From Epiperipatus broadwayi (Eukaryota; Onychophora; Udeonychophora; Euonychophora; Peripatidae): 64,000 nt of DNA. The position numbers and the translations under genes were made by a program. The notes under the pieces were generated by a model. The model did not search any database. It was not told the origin of the DNA and worked only from the letters and a program-made list of their open reading frames with translations. The DNA is taken from assembly GCA_028023455.1 (NCBI GenBank), contig JAQFVV010000063.1, forward strand, positions 6,524,157 through 6,588,156, given 5' to 3'. Positions 49,166 through 61,312 of the stretch are shown piece by piece; position 1 is the first letter of the stretch; each line of letters begins with the position of its first letter.

Positions 49166-50034
49166 TAGATTTTCTATTGTTGTTAATGAATAGCACTTTT
49201 ACAAGTAAAATTTAAAAAGTATTTGCTTTTGTTTCATTCTAACCAAATTTTTTTTTTCCACAGATAACAAATATATCCATTTAAAATAGTAATATTTGAT
49301 TTTAAAAATATTACAATAAAAAATATCAAATATCTACTAGTACCAGTTTATTTTATGGCATAGTTATCGTAAAACTTAGAATGTTTAGTTTCAGATTTTT
49401 AGATTGAAGAGTAAATATTTTTTCTCACTGTTGCTAAAATTATATAAATATAAAGTTTAAAATCTTTTCATTTTTAATAGTTGTTTATAGAATTTACTGC
49501 AATAAAATTTTCGTTTAAATTGCTTTCTAAATTATGTATAAATTTGCAGTTTTTACAGTGTATATATTTGTATCTTTTTATCTATCTGCAATAACAGACA
49601 TCGTTCTCTTTTCTCAAATAGATTCGTTTCATTATGAATTAACTGTGTACGTATACCCTCGCAAACACACAAATATAATGAGACATATAAAGCTCGTTGC
49701 TCAATCTAGTTTATTTTTAAAAAATGTTTTAACAGTAAATCAGATTTTTACACAGATCAAACATATAAGTTAGAAATATGATGATAAAATGTTATAAATT
49801 ATTTGCATCATCTGTTGGTGAATATATGAATATGATAGTTTGTAGAACAGTGATTGATTTTAATTATTAATGTTTTAAAACATAAAGCACGAAACGTATT
49901 TATTGTAAAAAAAAATTTGAATAATATTAAACAATATTTAAATAGTAATTGGATAAAAAAAATCTAAAAATTCAAATTAAAATATAAATTAGTAACTAAA
50001 AACCGATTTAAAAGTTAATATTTTTTTTTTACTA
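49166..50034. other. AT-rich stretch
   Basis: The frame 49534-49773 (79 codons) has no recognisable domain. Confidence 0.45.
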
Positions 50035-50165
50035 TGTTCAGGTGTATCAGTGTTATGAGATAGTGTGGAGAGTGGTGGGTCATGTGAAAGTCTGTGCTCA
50101 TACCTTGTCTATTACATATATGGATGCAGGTATATATAAGCCTGTGTATTTCAGCTATTATATAA
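50035..50165 (+). repeat. FB-A copy 6, single arm end
   Basis: Carries 'gtgtatcagtgttatgagat', 'gtgaaagtctgtgctcat' and 'taagcctgtgtatttcag', matching the right end of copy 2 (31.4-31.5 kb). The left arm is absent. Confidence 0.8.
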
Positions 50166-51883
50166 CTTTAGAAAAAAGTAAAGATAATGAAAAACAAGTT
50201 AATTATAGATAAGAAAATGTTAATTAAAGAATAATCATTTTAGGAAGGTTTAATCTAGTAACAGGATAACAAGAAATTATAAACTTGGCTTTCAGTTAAA
50301 GAAATCAATGATAAGTATGATAAAGAACAGCACTGCAGTGATATTATATAGCAGTAAGAGAGATAAAGATACTATTAGTTATTAGGATCAACCAAGACTC
50401 GAAAACGCATCAGGTAAGAATTGAAATAATTAGATATGATTTCTATGCAAAAAAATGATTTTAAAATTTGATAATATAAATTTTCTCTAAATGATTTGTT
50501 AAATTTCCCACTTGAAATATATATTTTTGACTATATGTCCAAGTTACATATCAACTTTATGTCCTAATATAAAATGTTCGTATAGATAACCCTCAATAGG
50601 AATGACTTTTCTGTAGCAAATTGACCTGTTCCTGAATATGAAATATTTAAACATTCAAAGTTAAACTACTGGATTACAGAATAAAAAAGAAAAAAATATA
50701 ATGAATGGTGTATGAATACAATGATAAATTTGAAGAATCTATTGAAACAAACAAATAATCAGCAAAAAAATCCATTGTCAATATAAGATTGTTACAAGTT
50801 AAAAAGCAAGTAAAAATTTAGCTATATATATATATGGGTGTGGATGTGTTTTTATGTGTATGACTTTGATTAATCTTAAGATAATTGTATAATTCTAAAC
50901 GTTTGATATCTGAGTTTTCAAATTTTATTTTAATTTAAAGTACAATGAACCCATGATATATGCTGAATCAATGTACACTATTTTCTTTATATGCTTTCTA
51001 AAAAAAGATATATAAATAAAAAAAACTGTTAATAAATAAAAAAATATAATGAGTAAAATTCATAAATGTAATGTATTTAATAAAAAATATAAATAAACAA
51101 TAAATAAAATAATTAATTTTATGATATGGGTTTCTGCCTTAAAGCACCATAGACAATCATTGTTTATGTGGGTTACTATTAAAATGTTTCTAATCACAAA
51201 TTATAAGTTTTACAAAATTTCTATTAAAAAATAATTTTATCAAGTGATTAAATGAATACTAATTAATAAATCATTATTGAATTGCATTATAAAGCTTAAA
51301 ATTTAAACAATTTAACTGAGAAAATAAAATGGATATCAGCAAGTAAAATTAGATTCTAAAATTGATACAGACTTAAAAACATCAAAATAATTAGATAACA
51401 AAACTGCTATAGTGTTTCTACAGGAAAAAAATTATTAAAAAAGGATATATATTTATAGACATTAAGTGATTTAAATAAATGAACAACATGTGTTTTAAAT
51501 CTATAGATAATTATTGGATAAACATCTATAGCAATCATATGAATTTAAATCAGGTAACAATGAATTGATAGAACAACAAGAATATCAAAATCATAAAAAC
51601 AATAAAACAAAATTTGGACTAGGATTTGAGCCCACAAACATAGTTCAATATATTAAACTTTTGTCATTGAAACTTGTTGATCAATATGTAAATGAACATG
51701 CAAACATGGTTGTAATCAATGTGACATCTTTCAGTATTGAGACAGTTTTCTTTGATGTATATACACTCTTATATGAAACTATGTATCAAAAATCTAGACA
51801 CTTCCATGTAAAAAAACAAAGAATTTACAAAATGTAACTTCAATGTAAGCATTTTCTTGAGTTAATAAAGGGCCTTTTGAAAC
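50166..51883. other. AT-rich stretch without supported genes
   Basis: The frame 51565-51837 (90 codons) shows no known motif, has no good start context and is flanked by AT-rich DNA, so it was not called. Confidence 0.4.
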
Positions 51884-51913
51884 ATAATAATAATGATGAT
51901 GATGATGATGATG

Positions 51914-51944
<31 letters not shown>
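51884..51944 (+). repeat. (AAT)n(GAT)n(AAT)n microsatellite
   Basis: AAT units interrupted by a block of GAT units, directly left of the LINE fragment. Confidence 0.95.
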
Positions 51945-52589
<645 letters not shown>

Positions 52590-54617
52590 TCAATTCAATT
52601 CTTTATTTATTTAATGTACATATCAACAGCATTTAGCCAATTATAGATTGCACAATAATACAAATCTAAATAAGCATTAAAAAAATAATAATAATAATAA
52701 TAAAATAAATAATACCAATAAAATAGAAAATCAATAAAATGCACAAATAAATAAAAAGGCAATATATCAAATGAAATTAAGGAAAATATTTTTTTATGAG
52801 GACTTTAGTGAATTGTTTAAAATCCAAATTAAAAACATCATCATTACCAAAATCTTTGTTATAAGTTCTAGGTAAACGAAATAAAGGGGAAAATCTTAAT
52901 ACATCAGATTTACAATTTTTCAGTTCAAAAACATTATGAGTACGAGTATTATAATTTTTTTTTTTTAGTACCTAAGTTAGAAAGCAAATTAGATACAGAA
53001 ATATTCTGGGAGATGAATTTATGAAGAAGTTTGAGATCTCTTGTTTTTCGTCTCAGTAGTAAATCAATATAGTGTTCATTACTTAAACTATTTAATTTTG
53101 CAAATTTGTCAAAAACAGACTGAATTCTTATGATATCTGTCCTGTTATGAGGATTCCATATAATTGAACCATACTCCAAGATGGGAAGAACTAAGGATAT
53201 AAAAAGTTTAATCTTTGTAAATTTATTAAATGCTTTTCCATATCTGTAAATAGCTCCTACAATTTTAAGAGATTTATTCACCATAAAATTAATGTGATTA
53301 CGAAAAGATCCATTATTGGAAAATATTATTCCGAGATCTCTTTGATGATCATTTGTTATAATTTTAGAGTCCCCAATATAATAGGAAAACCTTAAGACTT
53401 CAGATTTTCTAGAGTAAGAGACAATGGAGCACTTATCCATATTTATATCTATATAATTATATTCACACCAATTCAAGAAATTATCTACATCACTTTGAAG
53501 TAAAAAACAGTCATTAATAGAATAAATATGCCTAAAAATTTTGCAATCATCTGCATAACATAGAAGATGTGAAAATTTAATGCATGTTTTTAGGTCATCA
53601 ATGTATACATTAAATAATAAAGGTGCAAGAACACTGCCTTGAGGCACCCCAGTGAAGCAATAATAAGGTAATGACAATTTACCATTAAACCTCACACAAG
53701 ACATTCTATCCCTAAGAAAAGAGTCAAACCAATTAATTAATAATTTAGAAAAACCTAACCTACAAAGCTTCTGAAGAAGAATTTTATGATTAACTCTATC
53801 AAAAGCCTTGGACATATCAAAATAAACAACATCTAACCTAGATTGATTCTCAATTGAATTTGAAATGTGATCAAAAATAGTTAGCAAATTTGTTTCAATG
53901 GACCTATTAGGCAAAAATCCATGCTGCTCTGGTGCCAAAACCTTAGAGACATCCAAGATAATTTTATTATACAAACATCTTTCAAAAATTCGAGCAACAG
54001 TGTGAAGAATTGAAATAGGCCTATAGTCACTTACCAAATCTCTAGATCCTTTCTTAAAAATAGGAACAACTTTAGCAATTTTAAGGGATGTAGGAAAAGT
54101 ACCATTTGCTAAAGAGCAATTAAAAATATGCAAAAGAGGAGAAGCAATGTATTCAGCACATCCTTTATAAATGAAAGCTGGAATATTGTCAAGGCCCACA
54201 CTAGAATGTAATTTAAGCTGCCCAATAGCAAAAATAACATCAGATTCAATAAATGAATCCAATGTTATTCTTTCTTCAACTAGATCATTATTTTCAGTCA
54301 AATCAGTAAAAGAATTAGATTGTTTAAAAAGCTCTGAGAAATAATGAGAAAAATCATCAGCAACTAGATTAGAATTATTATTCTGTAATTTTTTTTTTTG
54401 TAATACCTAAATCCTTAACTAGAGACCAAAATTGCAAGGGATTATCAGAAATATGACTTTCAGTATTTTGTATAAATTTTTGAAAATCTCTATGATATAT
54501 AACCTTTGACAATCTTCTATAATTAATAAAATTGTTATAATAATTTAAGTTCTTAGTTTTCCAATATTTACGATGATGAAATGATTTCCTTTTAATAATT
54601 TCTTTAAGAGAAACTGA
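52590..54617 (-). mobile_element. 5'-truncated non-LTR retrotransposon (Jockey/CR1 group)
   Basis: A ~2.03 kb minus-strand LINE fragment flanked on both sides by (AAT)n. It starts in the linker between endonuclease and reverse transcriptase (no AP-endonuclease part), contains the RT and the C-terminal region, a ~190 bp 3' UTR with an AATAAA-like word, and ends in GAATT/TTGAA units at 52590-52600. Its position splits one AAT tract into 192 bp and 166 bp parts. Confidence 0.85.
52777..54617 (-). pseudogene. reverse transcriptase ORF broken at two A-runs
   Basis: RNA-dependent DNA polymerase of a non-LTR retrotransposon. The main frame (54301-52949) shows the RT motifs in order: YRPIS (about residue 93), EQHGF (125), FDMSKAFD (161-168, catalytic Asp), GVPQGS (218-223) and YADD (249-252, catalytic Asp pair), then the thumb region. 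The preceding frame (about 54617-54378) supplies the N-terminal linker with FWSLVKDLG. It is split from the main frame at an 11-A run (minus strand, near 54390-54400), and the main frame is open back to that run. The C-terminus is split again at a 12-A run (near 52955-52966); beyond it the phase continues as TRTHNVF ... RLPRTYN to a TAA at 52777. Without these two homopolymer indels the RT part would be intact, so the copy is young or the indels are sequencing errors. Confidence 0.85.
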
Positions 54618-54783
<166 letters not shown>

Positions 54784-57324
54784 TGCATGTTTATATAATG
54801 TGTAGGAAATATAAATGTATGTGATTGTATTTGCAAAAGTAGTGCTAAAATCTGATTTAGATGTTCTCACTATATTAATTTATTTAGATATATGTTTAAT
54901 ATTCTTAAGATGGCATGCATGTAAGAGGTCTAAATGTAAGAATTTTGGAATAAAAATCATATGAAAAATAAAAGTCCAGTGCATGTTACTAGTTGAAAAC
55001 TGAAATACAAAATGTTTAAATGACCTTTCCAAACATTGTGGGTTTTTTTTTTTCAGAAATGCCCTCTGTAAATAAATATAAAGCCTAAACTTATTGAAGT
55101 TCAGACTTTTATATTTATTCACAAAGGGTGTAATTGAAAAAACATAATGTTGGCATGTGATTTGACCACTATGTATATTATTTTATCGAGAAACTAACTT
55201 TGATATACATACCATAATAATTATTCATAAACCAGACTCAAAGAACCATTTTAATAAACATGTAATTCCCACATAGGTAGGAAAAAATGGTCCCCATTTA
55301 TCTAACTGCTATATTGTTATACCATTTTACCAACACATGAAAAAAGTGAAACTTTATGTTAACAATGATCTTTTTTAAAATATTAATTAATTGAACCTTA
55401 GAGTTGATTAATACTTTGAGAAGATCTGAAACTTTCATCATTTTTAGATATCAGTGGTTGATTTATTTACACATAATAATATGGTAGTTACAAAAATGAA
55501 CACTCATAAATTAATATTAATTTTAGATTGTAAGTATTATTTATAAGACTATTAAAATGACTTTTTGAGCCTGACATGTTAATTATTATTATGATATATG
55601 CATTAGAATTAGTTTCTTCATAAAATATTATATTGTTGTACTTATGGGAATAATAAAATATCTTTTTATATATAAAAACTGAAATTATATATATATATAT
55701 AAAATTACTGAAAATGAACTGTGATAATACGATCATATTTAACATTTTAGACAGCATAATGATGCTGTGGTTACTAATTTTCTACATTGTTTTAAAGTGT
55801 TTTTTATGTTAAATTAAGGTGTGTGACAGGTTGCAGCGATTCTTTCTATGAAGCTTCCATTTTAATGTATTAATTTTAAAAAAGTCCAAGAGCAGTCAGC
55901 AATATATGGACCTTTTGGATCTTTATCTGTGATTGAGAGCACATTCTATTGTTCTGACAAAGCTATGAAGGAAGTGGCAATTTGTCTTTGACTGATGCTT
56001 TAGATTCTTTTCCTCTATTGCCAAATGCCACAAAAACATGTTTTTCAGTAATTGTTAATGATTATGATGCAATATTGTTGTAAAAGACTTCTTATTATAT
56101 TAAAAATTATGTCACTAGAAAGTGTTGACTTTGAAAACATTTTATTTTTTTAAAAAACAGCTCTTAAAAAGTATATATCATATAATATTTAGCTCTTAGA
56201 AAGTATAGAACCAAAAATTGCCACAGAAACAGCCACTAGAGGCTAAAAAGAAAATTGTTTTTATAAAAACTAAGTGAAATATTTTAATAATAATTAATGA
56301 TTTATTAACTTTTAGAATTTTTTTGTTTATTTGATGATAACTAATTCTCATTAGATATCATTTTTTATTTAAATAAAACTCTAATATCTAATATTTTGTT
56401 CATCTAACTTTTTGAATAAGTATCTTGGAGCCAATAATGATGTGTTCCTTGTTATCAGTAACATTTTTAGTTATATACTTATTTTCAAATTTTAATTATA
56501 AATATTTTTTAATCTAATTGTTAGAAAGCTAAAATAATTATAATGTAATATATAAATTAATTTTCTAATATACATAAAAAGATTTAATTGCACACAAAAA
56601 AATCAAACATGGCATCATATTAAAAATATTAGTTGTGGAATCTATTCAAAAATTTATGAGTGGGATTAATACTGATGTGATGTGATGCAATGGACTACTT
56701 AGAGTCTGGAATCTCTCAACTACTATTCCCAGAAAAACCTGTTAACCACCTTACTTTCCCTTTCCATTCACCTCCCTAGGTTTTTTTCCATATTCTTCTT
56801 TATCCTGCTTCATTTCATTTCCACAACATTCTTTGTCCACTCTATGACTTTTATATCTAAATACCCCTTATCTTTTTTCAAACCCAGTATAAAAACCAAG
56901 AACCCACTTTCTGTTTAATCACATTGTTCCTCCCACAATTTTATTATTTGTACTTTTTCTGCTTGTAAGAATTTACATTCAATTAACAGATTCCTAATAT
57001 TTTTTATGACTTTCTTATAAAACTTGCAGTCTAAATCATGCACATTTTTTTATGTGTATATTCTCCTGTTGCTAACGATCCTGTTCAAGTCTTAAACAGT
57101 AAACTACTTTCCTTGTTATTGTCATAAATTAACTTGTATCCAATATTATGTTTACTTCTATATGTATTTAAACTCTTCTTTATACGAGTTCACCATCTCC
57201 CTATTTTTTATTAATGCATCTATTCTTCTATCCCATTCCTTGCCACTACAACACTCAACAATTTTCCAAAACAATCATCCCTTGTATAAGTAAATTAACA
57301 TAAAGACTTTATCTAAATGATGTA
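54784..57324. other. no supported gene
   Basis: AT-rich. The part 56690-57280 is C/T-richer (several 'cctccc', 'tttccctttcc' words) but has no frame or motif. Confidence 0.45.
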
Positions 57325-57423
57325 GTTAAGAAATTTCAGCTATGCCCTATGTGAATAATGGCCAACTTTCAAGCAGTCAGTCCAAAAAGATATTTACAGA
57401 GGGCATAGTTTAAACTTCTTAAC
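57325..57423. mobile_element. ~100 bp MITE, ~35 bp inverted ends
   Basis: The ends 'gttaagaaatttcagctatg' and the inverse of 'catagtttaaacttcttaac' pair, including the word 'tatgccct'/'agggcata'. No clear target duplication. Confidence 0.7.
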
Positions 57424-57669
57424 AGGTAGCTGATACACTGGGGTTATTTTAAATATATATAAGAATGAGTGAATTAACTATGTATATAAGAAAACTATGG
57501 TAAATTGATCTAAGTCATTCGTTCATTATATTTAATTTATTTATGCTTTAAATCGAATAGTATTACTGAAGTGCCTGTTTCAGACTCAGTCTTGGTTATG
57601 CAAGGTATATAATTAGAAAATTATCATTTGCTTTTACAGACATATTGTACTAACTTACTTTAGTTATAT

Positions 57670-57778
57670 ATATATATATATTCATATGTCATAGCATCGG
57701 CCGGAAAGCGAACCCGCTAACCCGGACAACTGCTTGTAAGGCAGCTGTGCTGATCTCTCGACCACCAACGTTTGACTA
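57670..57778 (-). mobile_element. tRNA-derived SINE, copy 3
   Basis: Minus strand: starts TAGTC, then an A-box-like 'tggtcgagagatc', an anticodon arm with a 7-base loop CTTACAA inside CTGC/GCAG, a B box 'gggttcgctttccgg', 'gatgctatgaca' and a short AT tail ending in (TA)n. It is flanked by an 11 bp target duplication TTTAGTTATAT (57659-57669 and 57779-57789). This is the cleanest tRNA fold of the three copies; the loop triplet TAC would read Val, whereas copies 1 and 2 carry TGC (Ala). Confidence 0.88.
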
Positions 57779-57789
57779 TTTAGTTATAT

Positions 57790-58746
57790 TTTTGATGATG
57801 TATTAAATATACTTCAATTTGAGTGTAAATAGAATACGTCTATATATAGGTGATATGATTGAAATGATTTTAAAATACATGTTTTTAATATTATTTTTAA
57901 ATATACATTAATTAACTATTTTAGTAATTCAATATACATCAAAATAGTCTCTTTTTTTCTTAATTATTATTGAAATGAATGAAAGTGATTAAATTATTTT
58001 ATATCTTAGCTCTTGCAATTCATTTTACTATGGGAAATATTAATTTTCTCTTCTAGAATAATGAAATCATTAAAATTGCTGGCAAAAATAACTAGCATCA
58101 TTTCAAAGATGTGAGGGGGGTAACATAAAAGGTAAGTAATGAGCAAAAATAAAAATTATTAAAATCCTTTGTATGTCTCAGTATTGAAGTGATTTTCAAC
58201 CACCGTTTAAAAAAAAAAAAAGACAATAAATGGAAAACCTGTCGAGTTACACAATTAATGAGTATGAATATAAAAAATACCTCCTCAAGTGCTTTAATTG
58301 GCATCAATAATCATTATGAATAAACTTCTAAAAGATAAATTTTAAAAACTGTAAATTATAGCATCAGCAATAACAAATTTATTTTAAATCATATTTAAAC
58401 AATAAATACGTACTACTGATGAAATTAAAGATAATTCTTGTCATTTACATTCAATTAGAAAATCAATATAAAATCTGGAAAAAAAAAGTGCAGTCGATAT
58501 GATTTTCACCAATTATAAATACAAAATCCCTATAATAATGCTTAAATTCTAACTTTATTTATCATAAATACAGACATATTTCAAACTTAATCACCACTGC
58601 AACTAATTCTTTGCTTAAAGAAGTTATCTAATAGTAAATCGAATTACCTACAAAACTACACTTTTTAGATCAACTCGCCCATGAAACTATTTTAGACTGA
58701 ATATTTGTAATTATAAATTTATTAAACACGCATTGATTATGTAAAT
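57790..58746. other. AT-rich stretch without supported features
   Basis: Nothing recognised. Confidence 0.45.
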
Positions 58747-58908
58747 AATATTTACCAAGGCTGTAACCTCGAAAATATGCGTGTAAAATGCGATAGTAGG
58801 GACCTCTACAGATCTTTAACCACATAAGCTTGGGGTTAAAGACCTGTAGAGGTCTCTACTATCGCATTTTACACGCATATTTTCGAGGTTACAGCCTTGG
58901 TAAATATT
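58747..58908. mobile_element. hairpin element FB-C, copy 2 (75 bp arms)
   Basis: The arms 58747-58821 and 58834-58908 are near-perfect reverse complements with a 12-base loop 'acataagcttgg'. Loop and arm words are shared with copy 1 at 23.9 kb, and the left flank 'cattgatta(c/t)gtaa' is also shared, so the element is longer than the hairpin itself. Confidence 0.9.
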
Positions 58909-59420
58909 ACTGAGTATTTGTGTAAATTGTTGTTCTGGGGTCCACACTATGAAGCACAAATGATACTTATTTTTTAAGAGCAAATGATCATGTAATAAAA
59001 AACATTTTATGCAATACAATGTCACATGCAACAATATATTTACACCAAAACATGCATTTTAATTCGCATAATTTTTTTCGCGATTGGCAATTATATATGT
59101 TCGTTTATATCAGTATATCTCCTGCTGGTTTTTCTTTTACAAAAATGATTTTAAGTATTCATCCATAATACGGCTGTCAAGCATTAAAATATATTATCAA
59201 AAATTTCGATTCTGTTTTGACTACTAAAATAATATTTTTTTTTTCTTTTTAGGACATAGTTTATTAAGGATCATAGTTTTAAAATATTATACAATTAGTG
59301 ATTCATATAAAAATTATAACATATCTTGTACTCACAAGAAAGATTTTAATAAAATCCCCTACATGAAATTAAACCTTAAACTGATCATTACACTAAAATA
59401 TTTAAAATATACAATTAATT
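58909..59420. other. AT-rich stretch
   Basis: Nothing recognised. The frame 58816-59034 (minus) overlaps the hairpin and is chance. Confidence 0.45.
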
Positions 59421-59880
59421 ATATAATATATAGGGTATATGAGCACAGACTTTCACACCACCCACCACTCTCCACTCTATCTCATAACACTGATTCACTT
59501 GAACACATATATGTTGAAAAAATAAATAATCACCAATATACGTATTTCATGCTAAACCAGCAATCATCAGTTGGTCCATATTACCATCTCTATACATATA
59601 TGCTATAAGTGCTCAGATATATATTAAGATAGCAAATCTTCAGACTTTAATGGACAGACTTCAATCTACTTCACACTCCAACTCTTCAACCGTCCATCCA
59701 ATTGAAAATCTGATGATGAAATGCTCAAAGGCCACCCTGAGTCCGAGAGTCTTGTCACACCCATGTTGACCTAAGGTCAATCTGACTCTTCATGTACAGG
59801 ACATAATCCATTTAATACATATACAAGGGATGGGCAGACATCTCTACTATGTAATAAGCCTGTGTTTCAGTTATTACAAT
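59421..59880 (+). mobile_element. FB-A copy 7, left arm plus centre
   Basis: Starts with the copy 2-type tip ('gggtatatgagcacagactt'), continues through 'aaaccagcaatcatcagttg', 'gctcagatatatattaagat', 'aatggacagacttcaatcta', 'ctgatgatgaaatgctcaaa' and 'atgtacaggacataatcc', and ends 'taagcctgtgtttcagttat'. The mirror arm is missing, so this copy shows the unpaired order of the family's inner words. Confidence 0.8.
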
Positions 59881-60575
59881 TAATTATAGTAAACTTTTAT
59901 AGTATTATAGTAAAAACATACGGTACATTTTTATTCGAACAATTATCTGAAAAATATTTTTGTATTAATTTTTTTTTATCTTAACTCTCAAAATTCAAAA
60001 CACATCAAATTTTTACACCAATAAATCTCCAAAAATTATAACTGATAATCATTCATGTCAAAAAACTTGAAACTAAAGACAGTCAAAAATTAAAAAGCCA
60101 GACAGAATTTAGATGTCTAAAATACCGAACTAGATATGCTCAGATATCCATTTATAAAAAACAGTATTAGAAAAAACATTCTATATATATAAATTTATTC
60201 AACTTTTTGAGTAACAGCTAGTATGCCACTGACTAATGGTTATCCAAGTGTAATATATTTTTTTCACTCCAAGCTGGCGAACTATGAAACTTAATTCGCT
60301 ACCAAATCAGTTTCAAAAATCTATTAATTTATCTTAAAGTAATTATTTCTAAATATGTGTAACTTTTAAGATTAGCAATTAAATTATTTTAAAAATAGTA
60401 ACTACATTAACGTAGACATGAAATTAGCTATTATCAATAAGTCACTGATCTAATATTTTTCAATTCTTTTCTTTCTGTTACTTTACTTAGAATAGGTACT
60501 AGTTGTTTAATTGTCTTTTCTTTTTTTTTTTACTAATTCATTATATAATTATTTTACCATCCTTTAAAATTCTTT
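59881..60575. other. AT-rich stretch
   Basis: Nothing recognised. Confidence 0.45.
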
Positions 60576-61312
60576 AACCGCCTCTTATGAGGCATCTCAT
60601 CGACATCTGACATCACTCTAATTCTGCTAGTTTTAAGGCTAGAATATTCATTTGACAGTTATTGATTAGGTTTTTAAAAGTTCTGTAAGATGGTGCCCTC
60701 TTCCGAATTATTTTACAAGTAAAAAATCAAAAAAACCACATTTAAAACTAAACAAAGAAAGAAGTTTGTCAGTGATTGGCTGTCAGCTAGCTCTCAGCCG
60801 AAAAAGACATTCTTATTGGCTGGAAAGAACAAAGAAACTGCCTGATCAAAGAAAATAAAGAAAAACACTGAGATTTTCATTTTGAATGCAATTTAAGTAT
60901 TAAAAAAATATAATTTGAGAAATTAAAATAGTTTTTTAATAAAATATACTAAAAAAAACAAAATTATTTTCGAAAAATATTGAAGATTTTAGTAAAAATA
61001 TTTAAGATTTAGCAAAAAGAAATCTTTACTTTTCCATAACGTAAAATTGAAAAAAAGCGTTTGTGTCAGCACTTTTTTGTTTAGACATTTGCTTTAAGTT
61101 TGCCGAAATTGAATATATTTTATAATAAATAAATAGCAATTTATTTTTGAAAGAACTTTCATTCTCTTTCATAACCTGAAAAATTAGTAATATACTTTTT
61201 ATAAACGTATCTGAGTTGAATTTAATATTATAGGCGAATATGTTTTAACAATAGGCTTTGTCTTCAGTTTGTGAGTTGGCCAATTAAAAGATTTGATTTT
61301 TACCTCATACGT
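60576..61312 (-). mobile_element. piggyBac-like MITE, copy 2 (inverted, ends decayed)
   Basis: Reverse-complement match to 19829-20597 along nearly its whole length ('aaccgcctcttatgaggcat'-like start, 'gaattattttacaagtaaaa', 'ctcagccgaaaaagacattc', 'gagttggccaattaaaagat'). The terminal CCC and TTAA are lost or altered on both ends, so this copy is older or truncated. Confidence 0.75.

Noticed and set aside
51565-51837. 90-codon frame
   Set aside because: Slightly better composition than neighbours but no domain, no second copy and no start context.
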